Assembly (NCBI GenBank): GCA_021234155.1
Contig: JAJEKV010000291.1
Coordinates: forward strand, 124,001-188,000
Direction of reading: 5' to 3'
Length of the DNA: 64,000 nt
Origin: Isoetes taiwanensis
Taxonomy: Eukaryota; Streptophyta; Lycopodiopsida; Isoetales; Isoetaceae
Below are positions 56,813 to 64,000 of the stretch, one piece after another (positions within the stretch are counted from its first letter, which is position 1; each line of letters begins with the position of its first letter). A model generated the notes under the pieces. That model was not told the origin of the DNA. It made no database searches and was given only the letters and a program-made list of their open reading frames with translations. The position numbers were made by a program, and so were the translations under genes.

Positions 56813-56862
56813 TGGACATGTTTATTTGTTTAGAAATTTCGTTGTTTTGTTTTGTATCAGCA

Positions 56863-57200
56863 TTAAATTAAAATCCCCCTTAAACCCCCTTTGGTTTGGG
56901 TGCATATTCACACGGGGGTGACTCCGGGCAACGAGAGCTGTTGGATAGGCATATTCACCCCTTATTCCTTAATCTACACTGTACGTAAAGTTCCTCGTTT
57001 GTGGGGTATGCAAGTACAAAATTTGCTATACTGTATAACAAGATTCGCAAAATACTATAAGATTTCAAGCTTTAATACACTATGGTGTTGATTTTTTATG
57101 CGTGCAAAAATACAATTATGAGGGCTCTCGCTGCCCTACCTCACCCCCCGTGGTGAATATGCACCCAAACCAAAGGGGTTTAAGGGGATTTTAATTTAAA
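56863..57200. mobile_element. MITE-like inverted-repeat element
   Basis: About 338 bp with inverted ends: taaattaaaatcccc(c)ttaaa, ccc(c)tttggtttgggtgca, tattcac at the left are matched in reverse at the right. The pairing extends weakly to gggcaacgagag/ctctcgctgccc, about 90 bp in. There is no coding capacity. The flanks are A/T palindromic, so the target duplication (perhaps TTAA or ATTTAA) cannot be fixed. Confidence 0.8.
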
Positions 57201-57784
57201 TGTGTTGGACCCAATGGTTGTGTTAATTAATGTCAATGGTAGTTATGTGTTGGTTGTTAATGTCAATGGTTGTTATGTGTTGGTTGTTATGTGTTGGGGA
57301 TTTAATTTTTTATATGTTGGATGTTAATGGTTTGTGTTGCAAAAAAAAAAAAATTTGGCCCCTTCGGGGCCTTAGGGACGCCCCCCTCCCCTCGGTGTGA
57401 CAAAAATTTTAGAATTCAAACCAGAAAAAAACTATAATTACCTGTAGCTTTTGAATTTCATCACAATAAAACAAATAGAACAAAAGTAAAAGTTACCATA
57501 AAGATAGAGCAGATTGATCCCATTATTCTGAAAGTCATAAAGTTTGCAACACCCATACACAAACATTTTTCAACCGAATTTACAAAGAGCCTTTGGCCTC
57601 CATGGATTCTTGTGGTGAGAAACCAAAGTGGGAAACTTTTCTGCTTGTTAGCACAAGGATCTAGAAGCCTTGGAATTTGCTTAATAACTGCCTCAAAATC
57701 TAAAAATGCATGGTAATTTTTTGCAACCTTCATTCGGAATGAGCCATAAAACAATATTCAATAGCGCAATCCTGTATTAATCAG

Positions 57785-57960
57785 TTGGTAGGATGTGAAA
57801 GCGTACCAAACCCGGCCGAAAAATTGCTGTTTTAGCATAGATAACTTAACCAAACATATCCATGTCATACACTATCAAAAAGATCCCGGAGAGAGCTTTC
57901 CAACGCAATAAAAATCATCTCAAACAGATCTCTGGATCAAAAGTTATGATAAGAAATGTG
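57785..57960. repeat. Dispersed repeat, copy 2
   Basis: It is similar to 1-190 block by block (aacttaaccaaa ... agatccc(g/a)gagagagc ... ggatcaaaagttatgata). No coding capacity is seen. Confidence 0.55.
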
Positions 57961-58013
57961 TTGCCGGCGGGGAAACTGCACTACATGCGCCCTTCAAGCC
58001 CTTCATGTGCCCA

Positions 58014-58187
58014 TTATGCACCACACACACAAAAAGAGGGCGTTTGTTGTGAGCCATTGGTTGTTGACCATTATGCACCACGCCCACAAAAAGAGGGCTT
58101 TTGTTGTGAGCCATTGGTTGTTGACCATTCTGCACCACACGCACAAAAAAGGGCTTTTGTTGTGAGCCATTGGTTGTTGGCCATTGG
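58014..58187 (+). repeat. 57-bp tandem repeat, three units
   Basis: Units begin near caccac(a/g)c(a/c)cacaaaaa and contain gtgagccattggttgttg at 58049, 58106 and 58162; period is 57, then 56. It is a minisatellite without spacers. Confidence 0.88.
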
Positions 58188-58212
58188 AAAAAAAAAGGGC
58201 TAAAATCAAATC

Positions 58213-58620
58213 TAGATGTTTATGAGTAGTCGCTTCTACCTATATGCCAGTGTCTCGGGAACGCGACACCAAAGTCCACTCAAGCGGTCTCCCATGGATC
58301 CATTACAACCCCTCCCACTAGAACTATGCTCGTCCTCGAGCATCATGCTTCAACTGCAGATACAAACCCACCGTATTTCCCTTGCACGGTGGAACTACGT
58401 GTCATATGACATCTAAGTCATGAATGACCCCTTGGAGACTCGAACTTGAGCCATGCTCTGATATCAAATGTAACATTCCTAACTGACATGCCCTTAACCA
58501 ACTAGGTAAGACCGTCTAGACGTTTATGAGTAGTCACTTCTACCCATTTATGCCAGTGTCTCGGGAATGCGACACCAAGATCCACTTGAGCAGTCTCTTA
58601 TGGGTCCGTTACATATTATA
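58213..58620 (+). repeat. Spaced duplication of about 90 bp
   Basis: tttatgagtagtc(g/a)cttctacc followed by tgccagtgtctcgggaa(c/t)gcgacacc and a tail ending in cc(a/g)ttac occurs at about 58218-58305 and 58525-58612. The second is preceded by ctctgatatcaaatgtaac. It could be a remnant of an LTR pair or of a retrotransposon edge. Confidence 0.55.
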
Positions 58621-60400
58621 CATAATATTTGATAAGCCCATTCACAAATGCTCTAGTAAAAAAAGAGACTCCAATGATATGTGGAATTGAGCTTTAATGT
58701 AGTTGCTTCGCCATCCAACGATTTGCCAATGGGAGAACAAACTCCAGATTTACTAATTTGATGCCATTCTCCACCAAGTTTTGCTCACATATGAGCTATG
58801 TTCTACACCATTTCCAACTATGTACATGCCCCATAAACCAGTATTCCCCTTATTTTTTTTGAATTAATAAAGGATTCACTCCATTTTTTATAGTGCTCAA
58901 CCATATAAGCTACAATAAGACGAGTGTGTGCCTGCATCTCCATAGAACAAGGTATATGCCATATGTGGTCGTTTAAATTTCTCAGTAAATCTACCACAGC
59001 AAAAATAGAGCAACACAACTGGGAGCCAACATCAGTGCAGATATGAAGAAGCCCATCTGCACCACTCCATTTAAAACCAATCTTTTGAATTTATCTGATC
59101 GCATTTCCTCAGACAAATCATTATAGGCTCCTGGATTGAAGATTCTAACCATGTGGCTTCCCTAAATATATGAGACAGCCCCACAGTTCCAACTGATTGG
59201 CTATTACGTTTCTTACGATTCAGTTTACCGCCTACTACGTCTCCCCCATGAGAATGGATGTTCTAAACGTGAAATACCTTTTAACATGTCCGAAATGTCA
59301 GAAAAGAAGGTAAATGAGTTACAGGCCTCTGTAAATGGACCATACATGATGGAGCTTTCGATTAAAGTTCTTTCTTTACCATGAACACATTGAATTAGAC
59401 AAAATCATGCTACATAGTTCCCTTTTTTAACACTAGAGTTGTTACTGGAACTATTCTGGGTTCATCCACCAGAATTGGTCCAGCATACCCTCTGCCACTT
59501 AAACCCAGGTATCTAACAAGAGAAATTTCCATTTCACAAGATACCACCACTTTTGGAATCTTCACTCGATTCTTTATGGCCATGGAGAATTTCATCACCA
59601 ATAGATTTACTGATATGTTGTGGTGATTGCCCAAACCTCATTGAATTCAGCAGTTTTTACGCCAGGCCAGAACTGCATTCTTCAAACTTTCTAGCATAAA
59701 GGGGTCCAAATGTTTTTAAAATTGAAAGTAATTGACGTTTTATGATAAAACATGTTGATTTGCATGTTTTCATGTTTCGTTACTATTAGATGGCATTATA
59801 TGAAGTCGTCAAACCATTTTTAGCTCAAAAAAGCTGTTTGAGGTTGTGAATTGTTTCTCCTTTACTATAACAAGTATTGACGTAAGACTTGCGGCCATAA
59901 GTTGTCAACTCTAAGAGCTATAGTCCAATAATTTTTTGAAGTGTCTATAAGTCATGTTGATCTCAATTTTCACTAAAGAAGATTCGATACAGAATCCAGG
60001 ACAAAAATAGAACTAACGTGGTTTAACTAAACTCATATATAAGCTTTCTAAGGGCAATAAATGATGCACTCCATTCATTCCACTTATACATTCATAATAA
60101 AGAATTTTATGAACTTAAATATGGTGAATAACCATGTATTCTTTACATTTAGAAGTGGTTGCCACTACACAAAATTAGAGTTTAGCTAAGGTAATAATAC
60201 AAAAAACTCATCTTTTATGGTAGGCAATATTTTTTATGAATGTCACCCTTCCTTGGCAACATAGTTGTGCTCAATAGACGAATGCAAGATTTTTCTGAAA
60301 ACAGGCCCTATATCTAACCTCAAATCTGAAAATTCTTCACTAAGTCGTATTTAATTAAAGTGGGACTCATTCCATTCCCACTTTTTTTTGGAACCCTGTT
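58621..60400. other. Region without a recognisable gene
   Basis: Short frames only. No repeats of note and no domain recognised. Confidence 0.4.
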
Positions 60401-60615
60401 ATTTTACACAAAAAAGGAGCACCCCGACCCGAAAACTGTCCTTAATTTGAATTTTTGTCTGTTAGTGTGCATCCAAGCTTTCTTCCAGTTTTCTCGGATA
60501 GCGAGTCGAGAACAGGAACAATGCAACTCAAACAAATGAAACTCATTAAAGATTGAAACCAAAGTTCTAGTTGAAAAAGAATTTTTATTAATAAATTGAA
60601 TAGGTACAATGTATT

Positions 60616-61150
60616 TTACATCGGACGCAGAGACCATGGCGGTCTTGCTGTCACTACAGTCATATCATCGTGGTAGGTGGTCCACCTTAGGGGATTAACT
60701 TGCGGGGCTTCTTCATGCCATCTGTAAGCCTTGGGGGCAACCTGAAGAGTGTGGAATGCCTCACGAGGAGGTGCCTCGAGCCACCGGCCGACCTCGGCCC
60801 ACCCGACTTCTCCACTCTCCCCCCGCAGCCTTTTCATCGAATATGCTCCTTCCCCAACCTCCGTGGATGTTATGCAATGCTTGCAAGATGCTTTGAGCTT
60901 TCGGACTGCCTCAAATTTCTTCCCCTCTTCTTTATCCCGAAGCGGTGCATGGCGCCCCGTGATTCACGAGCAACCTTGTTCCAAAGGCCGGTAAGAGTGT
61001 AGCGCGGAGCGGGATCTCGCGCCTTAATCCAGATCTCTTCCGGCTTTGAGCTGGATCTCAGGCCGCCTTTGAGCTGCCTCGCGGATGCATGAACAGATTC
61101 AGGTCCGCCGCGGATCGCCCGAACCACCCGGAGCAAGGAGAGTCTACGAC
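60616..61150 (-). pseudogene. Unrecognised small gene of the second element
   Basis: After a possible acceptor near 61145 the frame reads LLRVVRAIRGGPESVHASARQ, EEIWIKARDPAPRYT and GLWNKVARESRGAMHRFG. A shift near 60875 leads to EVGRWLEAPPREAFHTL and AYRWHEEAP, ending at 60616. No family is recognised. The region is more GC-rich than its surroundings, as expected for coding sequence. Confidence 0.35.
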
Positions 61151-61261
61151 AACAATTACGGTGATCATTAGTCAAAATGAAGAAAAGAATGGTGAATTCA
61201 AAATACGTTGGAGAACATTCATTCCATATAGCCGCATCCAATCATCGTAGTAGTAGTGCCT

Positions 61262-62537
61262 TTCGACTCGAAAGTGAGAAAGGCCCGTAAAAGTCAAAAT
61301 AATGCACCATTCTCAACGAGACGCCAACGAATAACAAGGTTTCTTTTCGACTCGAGTCGAGAAAGGCCCAGAAACCCAATGTACAACCATTATCATTATA
61401 GAATATGGCCGCATCCACCACACAAACAAACATACAAATGGTTTCATCAATAGGACAAGCATGCCTTCTAATTTCATGAAGTCGAGAAAGCCAACGAAAA
61501 CTCAATGTACAAGTATATTCATTACAAAATATAGTACATTTCTTCACGTTTCTTTACAAGATTCACACAATTCGACTATTTGAAAGCAGAGGTCACTCTT
61601 CTTGTTCACCAAAATATTTGTCGTCCATAGCTTTCATGATCGCGCTGCTCTCTGGATCGACCTCCTTGAGGTCCGAATAGTTCCTAATCACATCGGCCAC
61701 AAGTATGGCAAACAGGGATTCCACAAGACAGGAACGAGCTTGAAAGACAACCACCTATCCGTTTCATACTCTTCTGGTCGATAACTCTTGGCAATGATTG
61801 TATTGTGCGAGTTATGATAACACTTGTAGGCGGAGTCGTCTATGATCAGAGTGTTGTGTTTGTTAAAGTCCTGGTATGCTTCATAAACCCTGTCCAGCCT
61901 TTTCACCATAATAGGCTTCCCCTTTGTGATGGCTGGATCGATGCTCGACCCTTTCGTTTCCCCAAACAAACTTGAACATCAAAACTGGAAGGCCGAGAAC
62001 ACCAAGGACATTGATAATATTTTTCTTTGCCATACAAGACCATATGGCCACTTGGAATCCCCGTTCCAGGCGCCACTCGATAATCTCCTTTGCTCTAGGC
62101 CGAGGATACACGATTTTAGACCACACTTTTGTCAGCACCTGCGAGGTGTTGAGCTCAGGGACGTCTTTATCGTGGTATACTGCAGCTAATACTCCATTGA
62201 CGTCAAATATTATAAGCTTGGTGGGCCCCGCTGGATCCCAATTAGAGTTTGGCTTTGACCAGATTTCTGATTGATCGGGATCCATATGCGGGATCATTAT
62301 TTTTCAGTCCTTTCTTGCCCAAGACTTGTCTTGCTCTTTGATCGCCTTTCTTGGATCCAGTATCCTCCACGTGATGTGAACTGCCAGCAGATTCGTATGA
62401 TATTGACAGTGATCCCGATTCGTTGCGGTCGATGTCCCTAGAATGATGAAAGACGCCGATAGGAGCGTTTTCTCGACTCACGAAGTCGAAAAAAAACTTA
62501 AACTTCCGGAGGGTTTCTCGACTCGCAGTCGAGAAAC
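61262..62537. repeat. Palindrome family C (CTCGACTC / GAGTCGAG)
   Basis: Dyads occur at 61262-61284, 61344-61365 (core TCGACTCGAGTCGA is a perfect palindrome), 62469-62493 and 62513-62537, with a half site at 61479-61495. Each is bordered by TTT and AAA. They flank the FCP1-like gene and occupy its neighbouring spacer or introns. Confidence 0.65.
61593..62297 (-). pseudogene. FCP1/NIF-like HAD phosphatase-like protein, second copy
   Basis: ATG at 62295-62297 opens MIPHMDPDQSEIW; then KLIIFDVNGVLAAVY (HAD motif I, D-V-N), RGFQVAIWSCMAKKNI, a frameshift near 61935, KGKPIMVKRLDRVY, HNTLIIDDSAYKCYHN (motif IV) and, after another shift near 61715, DVIRNYSDLKEVDPESS ending in TGA at 61593-61595. 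Order and spacing parallel 26844-27481. Both copies have Asn for the second catalytic Asp, so it is a shared family trait rather than a local mutation. Role in the element is unknown. Confidence 0.7.
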
Positions 62538-62699
62538 ACCAGAGCAAAGTGAACTCACCTCAATCTCGGACTCTCCAAAGATTAGTTCGGCAACGTTATC
62601 GTCTAAACCTTGGACATTGTCGTCTCCGTCACCTTTCTCTCCCTGGCTGTCAGGTTTGTCTTCGTCATCATCGTCCTTACTGCTTCCAATTGTCTTCCT

Positions 62700-64000
62700 C
62701 GCTTTGAAATGCTCATGAAGCAGTCCAGTATGATAGAATGGTTTCAACCATGTCCTTATTTCCAACCACGGAAATAGGTTTCATTCCATACAGCATAGCC
62801 CCCTGAGAGAACAGGCCATTCATGTACCACTCGCATACAATATGATCTTCCTCGACCAAGCCGGTTATGAAGTACTTGATAACTCTTGGCGGATAGGAAT
62901 TCTATGTATTGGACCTTGTCGCACCATCAGTCTTTGACTTTGTCCATCGATGGCACATCCTCCATAAAAACCGCCACCCTTCCGGGGTTCCATCGCTCTT
63001 GAGAAATCATGAACTTGTCGAGATAGTGGTGTTCGCTAGACCACCACTTGTCCAAGCTCAGTGGCGATCTTGAAACCAAAACCAAAACTACATTGGCAAA
63101 ACTTGGTGCCTTCGGAGCCAAGTCTACACTCATGTTCCGGTTCAGATATGGAATACAAGATCTTGTTGGTGAAGTTAATATCGGCTGCCCATTGTGGCAT
63201 GCTAGGTTGTCCGATTGCCCGGCATGCAAAAGATAAGGAAACTGAAAGTATCCAGCTCGGTCATGTCTAGATACGTCTTGTACCACTGCTCAATGTCAGG
63301 TTTTTCATAAAACAGGGTGGGGTCTTCGATCATATTGATGGCAAATAGTGCCACGGGCCCAGGTGCCAGTTCGAGACCACCAAACCCCTTGTGTCCCAAG
63401 GTTACCAGGAATGGAGGGGAGCTATCATCCGTCTTAAATGGGACCACCACGAATCCAAGCTTCCTCTTCAGAATTGCCATAGCAGGTTCAGGGAGGGTTT
63501 TGACGTTATACTTTAGCTTGGTGTTGATGTAGGGTTGACATAGACGGTTCAACTCCTTCATGTCTTCCTCATCAAGCGCAGCCTTCTCCTTATAATAATC
63601 AAAATCATGGCATGCATTGGAGGCAACATTGCAGAACTCTGTGATGCCTTCTTCCAATGCACGCCGTCTCTTTAGGATTGTGGCGTAATCCTTTGCGTCC
63701 TGCAATTTTGAACTTCTACTTTTCCTTAGCAGGATTGTTCCATCCAGGATTCTGCTCTGTAGATCAAGCGTTTCCTTGTCCATCACGCCCTGTATCCTTT
63801 TCATGGATTGCTTGTCGAACAACTTTGGGTCCGGCCTGCACGGCAATTCTCCATTGTTGTCCTTCAGCTTGCCTCTTTGTCCATTGAGCCCATATCTCAG
63901 TCCATTTCTCCCAGACCGCCTTAGTGCTAAGAATGAGGTCATAATGGTCTGAGAGAGATTCCCTGCCCTTTCTTGGTGTTCTCTTATTCTTCTCGTCTTC
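62700..64000 (-). pseudogene. Large unrecognised gene of the second element, runs off the window
   Basis: A 246-residue open stretch (63942-63202) contains RRRALEEGITEFCNVASNAC, NVKTLPEPAMAILKRKLG, LVTLGHKGFGGLELAPGPVA and EKPDIEQWYKTYLDMTELD. It then shifts into frames with EHHYLDKFMISQERW, PGRVAVFMEDVP (about 62930-63050) and further segments to 62700, probably followed by an acidic C-terminal exon (DDDDEDKPDSQGEKGDGDD, 62580-62680). No domain is recognised. It stands where the DGQHS gene stands in the first element but I saw no clear similarity between them. Confidence 0.4.

Larger units (their letters stand above)
60600..64000 (-). mobile_element. Part of a second giant element related to 3390-27817
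   Basis: It carries an FCP1-like gene with the same DxN substitution, preceded on the same strand by a large unknown gene, as in the first element. Noncoding parts hold a different palindrome family (CTCGACTC / GAGTCGAG). Neither end is identified: no copy of the 29-bp TIR was found in 60-61.5 kb and the other end lies beyond the window. The boundary at 60600 is a guess. Confidence 0.45.

Noticed and set aside
58014-58187. CRISPR-like direct repeats
   Set aside because: The 57-bp units are contiguous with no unique spacers, and the context is plant nuclear DNA; it is a minisatellite.
58213-58620. LTR pair of a short retrotransposon
   Set aside because: The duplicated segments are about 90 bp, lack TG...CA ends, and no target duplication or primer site was found.

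Overview
The window is repeat-rich nuclear DNA of a land plant. It carries Ty1/copia and Ty3/gypsy retrotransposons with plant initiator-Met primer sites, a LINE, a MULE transposase and a WRKY transcription factor gene with the conserved WRKY-domain intron. The mix of very large transposons with many cargo genes and a LINE with a pentanucleotide tail would fit a fern, lycophyte or other large-genome plant better than a compact angiosperm, but the sequence does not settle the species. No tRNA, rRNA or CRISPR was seen.

Layout. From about 0.65 to 44 kb is a set of nested insertions. The outermost layer is a degraded LINE whose pieces lie left of 689, at 30718-31197 and at 42495-43971, ending in an (ATTCT)n tail. 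A copia element (689-30712, TSD TGATA) interrupts it once and a gypsy element (gypsy-1, 31198-42489, TSD CATGA) interrupts it again. Gypsy-1 is itself split in gag by a second gypsy (gypsy-2, 36659-41708, TSD GCTGT). The copia integrase gene is split by a 24.4-kb DNA element (3390-27817) with 29-bp imperfect terminal inverted repeats and a 7-8 bp target duplication. Right of the LINE come unique-looking DNA (44-47.7 kb), a pol-deleted gypsy (gypsy-3, 47741-50670), a minus-strand WRKY gene (52210-53079), a broken MULE transposase (55.2-56.8 kb), a MITE-like inverted repeat (56863-57200), dispersed and tandem repeats, and from about 60.6 kb to the right edge part of what looks like a second, related giant element.

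The giant element is the most unusual object. It encodes two different DDE-type transposase-like proteins transcribed divergently (minus 3665-6505; plus 6968-15264), of a family with a cysteine-rich N-terminal part and DNCA/GHTHED or DFAEN/DGC motifs. It also carries a coiled-coil protein with a RING-like C-terminus, acidic and lysine-rich proteins, a large protein with a DGQHS (ParB-like) motif, and an FCP1/NIF-like HAD protein in which the second catalytic Asp is Asn. Its noncoding parts hold two families of dyad-symmetric motifs: AAATTGGGCG/CGCCCAATTT in 10.0-13.2 kb, inside the long intron of transposase 2, and CACGCC/GGCGTG mostly in 20.1-27.8 kb. The first shares AAATTGGG with the TIRs. 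Two genes start from nearly identical TATA modules (6885-6935 and 20200-20255). The second element at the right edge has another DxN FCP1-like gene and its own, different dyad motif (CTCGACTC/GAGTCGAG).

Almost every transposon reading frame is interrupted. In several repeats CAG/CTG is strikingly rare and paired copies differ at just those triplets, so part of the damage could come from sequencing of CHG-methylated DNA rather than from true mutation.
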